DNA from: Paenibacillaceae bacterium
Lineage (GTDB): Bacteria > Bacillota > Bacilli > Paenibacillales > NBRC-103111
DNA length: 64,000 bases
Reading direction: 5' to 3'
Assembly (NCBI GenBank): GCA_029256185.1
Contig: JAQSYI010000034.1
Span: 124,001 to 188,000, forward strand
Part shown: in pieces, positions 34,550 through 43,214 of the stretch
Layout: each line of letters opens with the position of its first letter
Numbering within the stretch: the stretch's first letter is position 1
Program-made: the position numbers and the translations under genes
The notes under the pieces: generated by a model
Seen by the model: only the letters and a program-made list of their open reading frames with translations
What the model was told of the DNA's origin: nothing
Databases searched by the model: none

Positions 34550-37237
34550 TCAGTTGTCCTTGGGCGGCCTGGGTCTGACCCTGTTGGTGGCTGCAGCCTC
34601 CAAGGGATTATCCGGCCAGTAATGCTTAGGGTAACGGCCCTTCAAATCCTTCTTCACTTCAAAATAAGCTTCCCGCCAAAAACTGGCCAGATCCCGGGTA
34701 ACCTGGACCGGGCGCTGGGCCGGGGACAGAAGATGCATCACCACAGGCACCCTTCCGCCCCCAATCCGGGGGGTCTCCGTCAGCCCGAACAGCTCCTGCA
34801 GCCGGACTGCCAGCACCGGCTGGGACGGATCGGTGTAATCAACGGGGATGCGGGAGCCGCTGGGCACAGTCAGATGGGTCGGTGCGAGCCGGTCCAGCTC
34901 CCGCTTGCGGTTCCAGTCGAGCAGGTGTTCCAGCACGTCCGTCATGTGGAGACGGGCGAGATCGTTTTTGCTGCGCATGCCTAAGATGAATGGGCCCAGC
35001 CAGTCGGAGAGGGAGTCCCGCAGGGCTTCCTCCGACGTATCGGGCCACGCCGGATCGGCATGATGCATGAAGCGCAGCCGGGAGAGCAGCTGCTGCGCAG
35101 GCTTGGTCCAGGGAAGGAGGGCGAGGCCCTCTTCCCGGATGCCCGCAAGCAGCGCGGCGCTTACAAGCTCCGGCGGCGGGTTGGGCAGCTGCTGATCCCG
35201 CAGAATCAGCGCTCCCAGGCGCACCCGCTTGCGGGCCCGGACAGCCTGCGCCTCCCGGTCCCAGGCAACGGTTGTTTCCTGCTCCAGCTGGCCCCCGAGA
35301 TAAGCCTCCAGTTGAGCCAGCTCCACAGGAGCCCCCAGATACACCCGGCTGTCCGGGATCTGGTCATCCAGTTCGGCCGCTACCAGATATGGCGCATAGG
35401 CCAGATGCTGTCCCTCGCCCACAGCCGCTCCACGCCCGTTGCGCAGCAGGAAACGGCCGGGAGAGCGCTTTTGTCCGATGCGGTCGGGATAGGCGAAGGC
35501 CAGCAGCAGTCCGCAGGCTTCTGCCTCAGGCAGCGTCGCTGGCAACGCAGCACCGGTCTGACCGGCAGCAGACCCATGCTGACCAGACGCTGAACCATGA
35601 TGGCCGCGGCCGCTTCCCCCTTCCCTTGCCGCCGCGTTCAGCTCCCGCTTCCACTGCTCCGCCTCGCCCCGGATACGGCGGACAGCGGCTCTGTCTACGG
35701 AGAGGCCCAGCCTCTCGGCCTCTGTGCCGCCCTCCCGCCGCAGCGCCTCCACGCGCAGGCGGAGATCCGCGCTGCCGCTGCCTCCTCCGGCGGCGCGGAT
35801 AAAATCCCGCTCGCCGAGTATCGCGGCGAGCTCGCAGGCCAGCGTCTCCAGCCCCAGGGGCAGGGAGGCGAGCGCCATATGCGCCAGCCGGGGATGGAAC
35901 CCGATCCCGGCCAGCGCTCTGCCATGGGGCGTGATCTGCCCATCCGCCCCCAATGCTCCCAGGCGCGCAAGCAGCTCCCGCGCCTGAGCCATGGCTGGAG
36001 CCGGGGGCGCATCCAGCCACCGCAGTTCCTCCGGCGCCGCGCCCCACGACGCCAGCTCCAGCGCCAGCGGCGCCAGATCCGCCTCCAGCAGCTCCGGAAC
36101 ACTGCGGGCAGCCAACTGCCGGTCCTCCTGCTCCGTCCACAGCCGGAAGCAGACGCCCGGCCCCTGCCGCCCGGCCCGCCCCCTCCGCTGATCGGCGGAT
36201 GCCCGGGACACCGCTACTGTCTCCAGCCGCGTCATTCCTGTCCGCGGCGAGAAGCGCGGTACCCGTGCCAAGCCGCTGTCCACGACGATGCGCACCCCCT
36301 CCACGGTCAAGCTGGTCTCGGCAATGGAGGTGGCCAGCACCACCTTACGCTCTCCGTCCTTTGCCGGAGCCAGCGCAAGATCCTGCTCCTCCTGGGACAG
36401 AGTCCCGTGGAGAGGACAGATTCTGACAGCACCCGGCTGCGCTTTTGCCCCCGCTTGTACGGAATGTCCCAGAGGGCCAACCTGTTGTCCGGAATATCCC
36501 GGACTTCCAGCATGCAGGGCTGCGCCCAGCCGGCTCTCCACCCGGCGGATCTCTCCAGCCCCCGGGAGGAACACCAGAATATCGCCTTCACACTCCCGTA
36601 AAGCCGTCAACACCGCAGGTACTACCACATCCTCCAGCCTGCCCTCCGACTTCCGCACCGCGTAACGGGTCTCCACCGGATAAGCCCGCCCCTCGCTGAC
36701 TACTACAGGGACGTCCCCCAGCAATGCAGCCACCGGCTCAGCATGAAGCGTCGCCGACATCACCAGGAGCCGCAGATCCTCGCGCAGCAGCACTTGCGCC
36801 TGCAGGCACAAAGCCAAGCCCAGATCGGCATGAAGGCTGCGCTCATGGAACTCGTCGAACAGCACGGCGCAGACGCCCTCCAGAGAAGGGTCTGCCTGCA
36901 GCATCCGGGTCAGCACCCCTTCCGTGATCACCTCAATCCGGGTTTCCGGCCCTGCCCGGGTATCCATCCGGACTCTGTAGCCCACAGTCCGCCCTACTGC
37001 TTCCCCCAGCTTCCCTGCCATATACCTTGCAGCAGAACGGGCAGCCAGCCGCCTTGGCTCCAGCATCAGAATCTTCTTCCCGTTCGCCCAAGGCTCCTCC
37101 AGCAGCGCCAGGGGCACCCTGGTGGTTTTGCCCGCTCCCGGCGGCGCTACCAGCACCGCATTGGCTGACCGCCCCAGTGCTTCCAGCAGCTCCGGCAGCT
37201 TGTCCTCTATGGGCAGCCTGTTTCCATCGATTCCCAT
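34550..37237 (-). CDS. hrpB: ATP-dependent helicase HrpB
   Basis: A DExH-box helicase of about 895 residues. Walker A is APPGAGKTTRVPL (about 31-43), the helicase box is LFDEFHERSLHADL, and motif VI reads QRRGRAGRQGPGVCF. The C-terminal HrpB domain (PVDYTDPSQPVLAVRLQELF, GGGRVPVVMHLLSPAQRPVQ) is complete. It is longer than the E. coli protein by about 85 residues, partly through two low-complexity inserts, one Gly/Ser/His-rich near residues 560-590. Its role in the cell is not well known. Start choice: ATG 37237 rather than TTG 37249; the GGGGGA site serves either poorly. The gene has high GC and marks the left edge of the low-GC block. Confidence 0.93.
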   Translation of the reverse strand: MGIDGNRLPIEDKLPELLEALGRSANAVLVAPPGAGKTTRVPLALLEEPWANGKKILMLEPRRLAARSAARYMAGKLGEAVGRTVGYRVRMDTRAGPETRIEVITEGVLTRMLQADPSLEGVCAVLFDEFHERSLHADLGLALCLQAQVLLREDLRLLVMSATLHAEPVAALLGDVPVVVSEGRAYPVETRYAVRKSEGRLEDVVVPAVLTALRECEGDILVFLPGAGEIRRVESRLGAALHAGSPGYSGQQVGPLGHSVQAGAKAQPGAVRICPLHGTLSQEEQDLALAPAKDGERKVVLATSIAETSLTVEGVRIVVDSGLARVPRFSPRTGMTRLETVAVSRASADQRRGRAGRQGPGVCFRLWTEQEDRQLAARSVPELLEADLAPLALELASWGAAPEELRWLDAPPAPAMAQARELLARLGALGADGQITPHGRALAGIGFHPRLAHMALASLPLGLETLACELAAILGERDFIRAAGGGSGSADLRLRVEALRREGGTEAERLGLSVDRAAVRRIRGEAEQWKRELNAAAREGGSGRGHHGSASGQHGSAAGQTGAALPATLPEAEACGLLLAFAYPDRIGQKRSPGRFLLRNGRGAAVGEGQHLAYAPYLVAAELDDQIPDSRVYLGAPVELAQLEAYLGGQLEQETTVAWDREAQAVRARKRVRLGALILRDQQLPNPPPELVSAALLAGIREEGLALLPWTKPAQQLLSRLRFMHHADPAWPDTSEEALRDSLSDWLGPFILGMRSKNDLARLHMTDVLEHLLDWNRKRELDRLAPTHLTVPSGSRIPVDYTDPSQPVLAVRLQELFGLTETPRIGGGRVPVVMHLLSPAQRPVQVTRDLASFWREAYFEVKKDLKGRYPKHYWPDNPLEAAATNRVRPRPPKDN

Positions 37238-37295
37238 ATCGTCCCCCAATCCGTGCGCTGTGCCTCTCTGTATGAGGCAGTCAACATGTCCCGAA

Positions 37296-38801
37296 TTAAA
37301 ATCCTATTGCCCTTTTTTCATTAGGCCGGACCTTTGCCGATATTTTCATTCCATCAGATAACCTTACAATTTCTATATCGGCATCTGCTTGCTCGGTTCC
37401 TATGATTAATTCTATACACCCGGTGTTATTTGTAATAACTCTGCAAATGCCTTTTACTGAATATATATTTTCATCTTCAATAGATATCAGCGTGTTCCCA
37501 TTGTTGTTTTTAAGAATTGCCCGCCCCCTGTCACTGTCCAGCTCATAGATGGAGGCGGCCGCATCCTCAGGCAATCTGCAATTCCATTCAAGCTTATCCT
37601 CTACTTTTTTTATACCATACAGCCTGGCCGTATAGTCAAGCATAACACACATAGCGGGGGAATAGCCTGTATCCTTGCTGAACTCTCCCGTCCAGGGATT
37701 CATCTCCTGTGAAAAGTCAGGGCTGTCCGCCAGAGCCTTCAGCCACTGCTTCATCATATGCGTCAGCTCGGATGGCTTGCCGTAATGTTCAAACCACCGT
37801 GGTGCACGCAGTGCAGTTAATGCCTGAGCGGGGCCGCCCCATGAATTAAATTGGGGATTATGATTAAACAGAGGATCTGATACCGCTACCGATGGCATGG
37901 GATATGGCGTCCAGAAGCCGTATGGATTAATGATATGCCGTTTGAAAATTTGTTCAAAAAGCGATTGATCTACAACATGTTCACACAATACCCTGGATAA
38001 TGCATCACCTACAATTCTCACAAATCGGCAATTGCAGTCAAGGTCAAAAAAGCACATGCTTTCAGGATCAAAAAGAAAGGCTAAAATGGCCCGCCTAGTC
38101 ATTTCCGCTTTCTCTAACCAGTAATCCGCTTCATTCTTATGTCCCATTTCCAGCGCCATAGCGGCTAAAGCGACCCTTCCTCCGTATAGGGTGGCCGAGA
38201 GGTCCGGAGCGAGCCATGGCAAAGTCCCTGCATTGTGACAAATTCTTGCATCATCTTCAGGGCATGAATGAAATGATCCTTTACACAATTGATAGAAGCG
38301 GTTACTGTTATCATGTCCTGTATCGAACTCGCAAAACAGCTCACACAAATTCAATCCGCGGGGATCCCGATATTTAACCAGCCAGTCGTCCCACCTCTTG
38401 CATGCTCTATAAGCTTTTTCCAGAAAGGCGCCGTTATTGGTTTGTTTATATAATTCAAACGCTGTTTTGGCTATAGGCACAACCATTTGTATCTGGCCTT
38501 TTCCGATCTTTCCATTGATAAACCAGCATGGCAGGTATCCATCCTCTCTTTGAAAATCAAAAAACACATTATGATTTGCTTCTGCCACTCCGATATCATA
38601 TAGACTTCCATATATCAATCCTTCCAGCGGGCCACACTCCAGCCATATTCCGCGGTATACGGATCCCTCGATAAGAATAGGCATATTCAAAGTGTTCCCC
38701 TCAACAGGAAACGCATTGTATGCATTGGATTTTAATCCTTCCACTGCACTTCGGTATTTGTATGACAGTTTTTGATTATCTGTTTTAAATGCAGCATTCA
38801 T
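37296..38801 (-). CDS. MGH1-like glycoside hydrolase (six-hairpin fold)
   Basis: A 501-residue protein with no signal peptide or membrane segment, so cytoplasmic. It is built of helical hairpins typical of alpha/alpha-toroid glycosidases related to GH63 and the mannosylglycerate hydrolase group. Family-like marks are FDFQREDGYLPCWFINGKIG, a central FCEFDTGHDNSNRFYQL, YGGRVALAAMALEMGHKNEA and FNSWGGPAQALTALRAP. The aspartates and glutamates of FCEFDTGHDNS and TGEFSKDTGYSPA are candidates for catalysis. A short beta-domain follows from about residue 410. It is the last gene of the low-GC locus, 18 bp after the alpha-galactosidase gene. The substrate is unknown, probably an oligosaccharide brought in by the importer. 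Confidence 0.75.
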   Translation of the reverse strand: MNAAFKTDNQKLSYKYRSAVEGLKSNAYNAFPVEGNTLNMPILIEGSVYRGIWLECGPLEGLIYGSLYDIGVAEANHNVFFDFQREDGYLPCWFINGKIGKGQIQMVVPIAKTAFELYKQTNNGAFLEKAYRACKRWDDWLVKYRDPRGLNLCELFCEFDTGHDNSNRFYQLCKGSFHSCPEDDARICHNAGTLPWLAPDLSATLYGGRVALAAMALEMGHKNEADYWLEKAEMTRRAILAFLFDPESMCFFDLDCNCRFVRIVGDALSRVLCEHVVDQSLFEQIFKRHIINPYGFWTPYPMPSVAVSDPLFNHNPQFNSWGGPAQALTALRAPRWFEHYGKPSELTHMMKQWLKALADSPDFSQEMNPWTGEFSKDTGYSPAMCVMLDYTARLYGIKKVEDKLEWNCRLPEDAAASIYELDSDRGRAILKNNNGNTLISIEDENIYSVKGICRVITNNTGCIELIIGTEQADADIEIVRLSDGMKISAKVRPNEKRAIGF

Positions 38802-38819
38802 AATCCTCCACTAGCCTCC

Positions 38820-40781
38820 CTAAACCATCTCCCATATTCTTCCGGAATGCGGCGGTATATCCGGAAATTCTATAATGTCCCCTGTTCCGCTGAATGAATC
38901 ATTATTTATACGTTCACTAAAATTCCACTGCTTTATGTTCAATTTTTCAGAAGAAAAGCAAATTGTTTTACATTTATCCCCCATATTAAATATACCTATT
39001 CTCAACGTATCCTTCATAGTCTTTAAAATGCCGACCTCATGGTCTGTGTACCAGTCCACCCAAACTGCATGGTCCTTATTGGGAGGAAAAGCTTTCATAA
39101 GCAGTTGCTGCCGATCCGGACTTAACTCTGACCATACTTCCGACAACAGCCCCATCCCTCCTGTCATCCATACCAACCGCACCCAAAACCCTGCTTCTTC
39201 ATCTGACAATCCAAAATCACTTTCAGGCACAGGCGATTCTGCATTCCCCTTGTTCATGCATTCAACCTCATATGAAACCGGACCTTCGCGCACGATCAGA
39301 CAATCAGGATCATTTTGCCACCAGTGTCCATGCATCCATTGACGGAATATGGCAGGATAGGCTGCAGACTTAATGTTGCAATTTCCGTTAGGCCAGTTTT
39401 TTAAGTTCATGGGCGCATACCATCTGCCTCCCACATCATATCCAATCCGCATTCCGTCGCACAACCCAATTGCCGGTCCAATTGGACTTCCGCAATTCAG
39501 TATAAAGCGTTCTCCTGCAACGTTTCTGATAACCTCCATTGCCTGGCGAAAAGCCTCCGCTGTGGTTTTCGTTGTATCATAATGTTTTCCAGCCATAACA
39601 CCGTGGATTAAAAAGTCAATTTTTATATAGTCGAAGCCCCATTGATTAAAAACGCGATCAAAGGTTTCATGAAGAAACTGCAGGACTTCAGGATGGGTTA
39701 AATCCAATCCGGATATTCCGCCTGAGCCTGCCGGCTCCAGCAGGCCTGATTGGTTCTCACTTTTAACCAGCCATTCTTTATGCTCTTTATATAAGTTGCT
39801 ATCCTTGGATACAGAAAACGGTGCAAGCCATAATCCCGCTTCGAAGCCGTATTCATGAATTTTATCAGCCACATTTTTCATATTATAGGAAAATTTTCTT
39901 CCCGGATGCCAATCCCCCCATACTCTGGGATGCTGATTATCCGGCAAATTCCACCCATCGTCAATTTGAATAACCTGTATATCCTTCTTCAACGGCGACT
40001 CAGCCAATGCTTTTACATTAGAAAGAATGTCCTCTTGGGTTTCCTGGCCATAATAATGGTACCAGCTGCACCAACCAGTCTTGGCTTTGTCAAAATGCCT
40101 CGCCTTCATGACTTTACCGACATGGCTCCCATATTTTTGCATCAATTCGGAAAGTGATGATGAGCTGCCTATTAATAGCGGCGAAATCTTAAGCTCCTGC
40201 CCGCTTGGAAGCAACACGCCTTCTCGTGAGCATACCGCTTCAAGACTGCAATTATCCTCCAATTGGCTTACATAAAAATGGTAAAAAGCAGCATCAAGCT
40301 GTTCAAACCCCAGTACACATGCATGATTTCCCTGATGATCGGTCAGTCCGGTGCAATAATAGGATTTATGATTCTGTTTGATAGGGAAAATTCCGTTGAC
40401 ACCTGTCATTGAAATGTCGGTAACAAAAACACGGTCGAACGGAGAGGTTAGAACAGAGCAGCTTAACAATCCGACTGATTCTATTGGAAATGAAATATCA
40501 CTCCCATTAACAATGCTCGTTTCAATTTTTAACCAGTCATTGTCCTCCGTACAACCTATTTCATGCTGAATATGAATATCCCCTGGATAAACAAGCTCGT
40601 AGCGCAGCATTCCTTCCTTTTTCGATACATTTTGTATCGTTAGTGGCTTCAATTCCGCTCCGTTTGTACTTCTGAGTGTCGTTAAGCCGCCTGTCATACA
40701 AAAACCTTGTGAAATATGGGATAGCCCCAACCCAGCATTTTCATTTAGGCCGATCTGCCATTGATTCTTTTTAACCGTCAT
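38820..40781 (-). CDS. Alpha-galactosidase, GH36-like
   Basis: A 653-residue cytoplasmic enzyme, with no signal peptide. The N-terminal beta-supersandwich (about 1-230) precedes a TIM barrel with TGWCSWYHYYG, QVIQIDDGWN and GLWLAPFSVSKDS. The likely nucleophile is Asp389 in DYIKIDF and the acid/base Asp449 in RIGYDVGG, matching the GH36 retaining mechanism. A short C-terminal beta-domain closes the protein. It would remove alpha-linked galactose, or a related sugar, from imported oligosaccharides. Raffinose synthase-like members share this fold, so the exact linkage is open. It is cotranscribed with the MGH1-like gene. Confidence 0.85.
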   Translation of the reverse strand: MTVKKNQWQIGLNENAGLGLSHISQGFCMTGGLTTLRSTNGAELKPLTIQNVSKKEGMLRYELVYPGDIHIQHEIGCTEDNDWLKIETSIVNGSDISFPIESVGLLSCSVLTSPFDRVFVTDISMTGVNGIFPIKQNHKSYYCTGLTDHQGNHACVLGFEQLDAAFYHFYVSQLEDNCSLEAVCSREGVLLPSGQELKISPLLIGSSSSLSELMQKYGSHVGKVMKARHFDKAKTGWCSWYHYYGQETQEDILSNVKALAESPLKKDIQVIQIDDGWNLPDNQHPRVWGDWHPGRKFSYNMKNVADKIHEYGFEAGLWLAPFSVSKDSNLYKEHKEWLVKSENQSGLLEPAGSGGISGLDLTHPEVLQFLHETFDRVFNQWGFDYIKIDFLIHGVMAGKHYDTTKTTAEAFRQAMEVIRNVAGERFILNCGSPIGPAIGLCDGMRIGYDVGGRWYAPMNLKNWPNGNCNIKSAAYPAIFRQWMHGHWWQNDPDCLIVREGPVSYEVECMNKGNAESPVPESDFGLSDEEAGFWVRLVWMTGGMGLLSEVWSELSPDRQQLLMKAFPPNKDHAVWVDWYTDHEVGILKTMKDTLRIGIFNMGDKCKTICFSSEKLNIKQWNFSERINNDSFSGTGDIIEFPDIPPHSGRIWEMV

Positions 40782-40863
40782 AATATACTCTGCACCTTTC
40801 TTCTCCGTAATGTTGCTGCTGCCGCGGAAGCGGCTGAACGCACCCGCGGTAAAATTTTATAGA

Positions 40864-43125
40864 TTACTTCTCATAAACTCGGAAGTCATAAACCTCAGCA
40901 TGCCCATCTCCCCATGTCTCATAAACGACCAATTTTACAGCAGCCGCCACAACAGGTTCAAACTTGTGGACCCTGAATCGCAGAAAGTTTTCATCTTCTT
41001 TTACAAGCACCTTCTCACCATCGTCTGTTTTCGCGAGAATTTCATAGCTTTTTATCATCTGTGCGTTTACCGCATTTATGGTTGTTGTCATACGAGGATG
41101 GTTCAATTCCGAGTTAAATACCAGTTCTATAGTTGAAATACTTTTGGGCTCTTGCCAATCCAGTTGAATCCATTGAGGATGTCCTATCTCAATACGTGCA
41201 GATGACCATAAATGAGGAAGGCTGAAAGGGCGAATATAGCCGTCATTTACATTTTTTTCGCAATAAAAATTCTGTTCAGGTGTTACCTTGAAGCAGGGTG
41301 TAAGCGGTACATGGGCCTTCCCTGACTGGCGAAACACGGTATCTCTCTTTATTTCCGGAACATCGTCCGTTTCAATCCCCAATATACCTGTCAGCATGCT
41401 CTGTTCAAAAAACATTTTTATTGCTGTGTTTTTTCTGAACAGAATAATAAACTTCTTGCCTTTGCCGTTTCTTACATTTAGATCGAAGTCGTACCATTTT
41501 TCTTCATGGCAATCCAATGTCACTGATTTCAAAAGTGATGTGATCCGGTAATTCTGAGGTTTGTCGTCACATCCGTAAATATCTGCCGTAACTTGTGTCG
41601 GTATGTCTGTCTTTAAATAAACCGACAAGGTTTCAAGCTTCTCTGTCTCAACAGGCAAAATCAATCCCGTCGGCTGATACAGAATTTTATAATGCACAGG
41701 CTTTTCCAGCTTAACCTCCCGAACCGAAGATGCGCTTACCACTGCCTTCCTGGAATAATCCTCATCCTCCATTAACCTGTAGCCAATGATTGATTGATCG
41801 GCTCTTGCCAACCGTTGCTGCAATTCATCCAGATGATTGCCATATATGCTTTCAGGCAAAATGTTTTTCTCCAGACACATCACTGCTGCCTGACCTACCG
41901 CCTGACCCATAACGGAGGTAGTTGAAATCAGCCTTAAGGTTCCCAAGCCCTCATGGGTCGCACTTATATCTCTCCCTGCAAAAAGCAGATTGGGAATGTT
42001 TCGGGAATAAAGACATCTAAAAGGAATATCTGTTATCCCCGGCAAATATTCATGAGTACAACCCGGTTCCAGTGCACGGTAACCCTCTGGCGGATGTATG
42101 TCTATGGGCCATCCGGCAAAACCGATAGTATCTTTAAAGGAATGCTGGCTTAAAAAGTCATTTGAAGTAGCGATATACGGCCCCATTAAACGGCGAGACT
42201 CTCTTTTACCCGGCAAATATCCTATCCAATTCATATCATGGTTTTCAACATCTTTAAATTCTCCGCTGTTCTTCACATAGTCCCATATTCCATAAACTAA
42301 TTTGCGAAGATGCCAGACCACCTGATCATCCTCATGAATAGAATCAACATCGCCGCCATATTCCACCCACCAGAATCCGTAAAATGAGCCATCCGGCATT
42401 TTACCCATTCCTCGATGAAGACGGGTAAAGCTTGGAATTTCCCGGAAAGGAATGGCCCATTCAGGCGCTTTAAATTTGACAGGATGCCCCGTATCTATGC
42501 TCGTAAACAACAGTGTAGCTCCCATGGTGCCTTTGTCTGCTTCTTGGGGAGAAAAAACTTCGTTAAATTCCCCCTTTGCCTCCCGTCCAATACGATAGTC
42601 AGCCCCGGCAAGGAAGCCCACCGTTCCATCTCCCGAGCAATCAGCGAACATCCTTCCTCTAAATTCTATCTTCTTTTCAGCACGTAATTGCATGCCTTCA
42701 ATACTTTCAATTTGATTCCATTCATTTCTGGCTGCTTTATATATTGTCGTATTCAAGTAGCAGGATATATTAGGCTCTTTCAGCACCATATCGAAGTATA
42801 GCTGGTCAAAATAAAACCATCGCCATTTACCGCTGAACGATGCCTTATAGTGGATATTATTGAATATTTCCTCTATTATCCCTGTTTCACGAGCAAATCT
42901 GTTCCATGGTGAAGCATCTGCACCTCCAGGTCCTACACGGATCTCGCTGCTGGCACTTCCCCCCAATATCGGTCTATCCGTAATTAATGCTACCTGTACT
43001 CCTTGCCTTGCTGCTGTTATCGCTACAGATAAGCCTGCAAGTCCTGCACCTACTACAACTAAGTCCTTTTCCACAACTTCCGATTTAAAATGTCTGTTTG
43101 AATAATCATTTTCCTGAATAATCAT
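40864..43125 (-). CDS. FAD-dependent oxidoreductase with C-terminal carbohydrate-binding-like domain
   Basis: A 753-residue protein. The dinucleotide fold is VVVGAGLAGLSVAITAARQG (Gly26, Gly28, Gly31), followed by LITDRPILGGSASSEIRVGP and FADCSGDGTVGFLAGADYRI, typical of the FAD_oxidored family. No signal peptide is seen. From about residue 600 a beta-rich part, ending WGDGHAEVYDFRVYEK and containing IGHPQWIQLDWQEPKSIS, resembles an F5/8-type sugar-binding module. Such enzymes often occur with polysaccharide loci, but the reaction is not known; oxidation of a sugar hydroxyl is only a guess. The gene sits between the large secreted protein and the alpha-galactosidase on the same strand. Confidence 0.82.
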   Translation of the reverse strand: MIIQENDYSNRHFKSEVVEKDLVVVGAGLAGLSVAITAARQGVQVALITDRPILGGSASSEIRVGPGGADASPWNRFARETGIIEEIFNNIHYKASFSGKWRWFYFDQLYFDMVLKEPNISCYLNTTIYKAARNEWNQIESIEGMQLRAEKKIEFRGRMFADCSGDGTVGFLAGADYRIGREAKGEFNEVFSPQEADKGTMGATLLFTSIDTGHPVKFKAPEWAIPFREIPSFTRLHRGMGKMPDGSFYGFWWVEYGGDVDSIHEDDQVVWHLRKLVYGIWDYVKNSGEFKDVENHDMNWIGYLPGKRESRRLMGPYIATSNDFLSQHSFKDTIGFAGWPIDIHPPEGYRALEPGCTHEYLPGITDIPFRCLYSRNIPNLLFAGRDISATHEGLGTLRLISTTSVMGQAVGQAAVMCLEKNILPESIYGNHLDELQQRLARADQSIIGYRLMEDEDYSRKAVVSASSVREVKLEKPVHYKILYQPTGLILPVETEKLETLSVYLKTDIPTQVTADIYGCDDKPQNYRITSLLKSVTLDCHEEKWYDFDLNVRNGKGKKFIILFRKNTAIKMFFEQSMLTGILGIETDDVPEIKRDTVFRQSGKAHVPLTPCFKVTPEQNFYCEKNVNDGYIRPFSLPHLWSSARIEIGHPQWIQLDWQEPKSISTIELVFNSELNHPRMTTTINAVNAQMIKSYEILAKTDDGEKVLVKEDENFLRFRVHKFEPVVAAAVKLVVYETWGDGHAEVYDFRVYEK

Positions 43126-43154
43126 GGTATAACCCCTTTCCCTATCCAGATAAT

Positions 43155-43204
43155 ATGCAGTAACGGTTGTACGCTAAACATAGGCATACAAACCGTTACT
43201 GCAT
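43155..43204 (-). repeat. Intercistronic hairpin, 14-bp perfect stem
   Basis: ATGCAGTAACGGTT (43155-43168) is fully complementary to AACCGTTACTGCAT (43191-43204), with more pairs inside. It separates the large secreted protein gene from the FAD oxidoreductase gene. On the coding strand no T-run follows, so partial attenuation or mRNA end protection is likelier than full termination. Confidence 0.6.
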
Positions 43205-43214
43205 TTTAATTTTT

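Noticed and set aside
35597..36601. Several long frames inside hrpB on the plus strand
   Set aside because: Very high GC opens all frames here. Only the minus strand shows helicase motifs.
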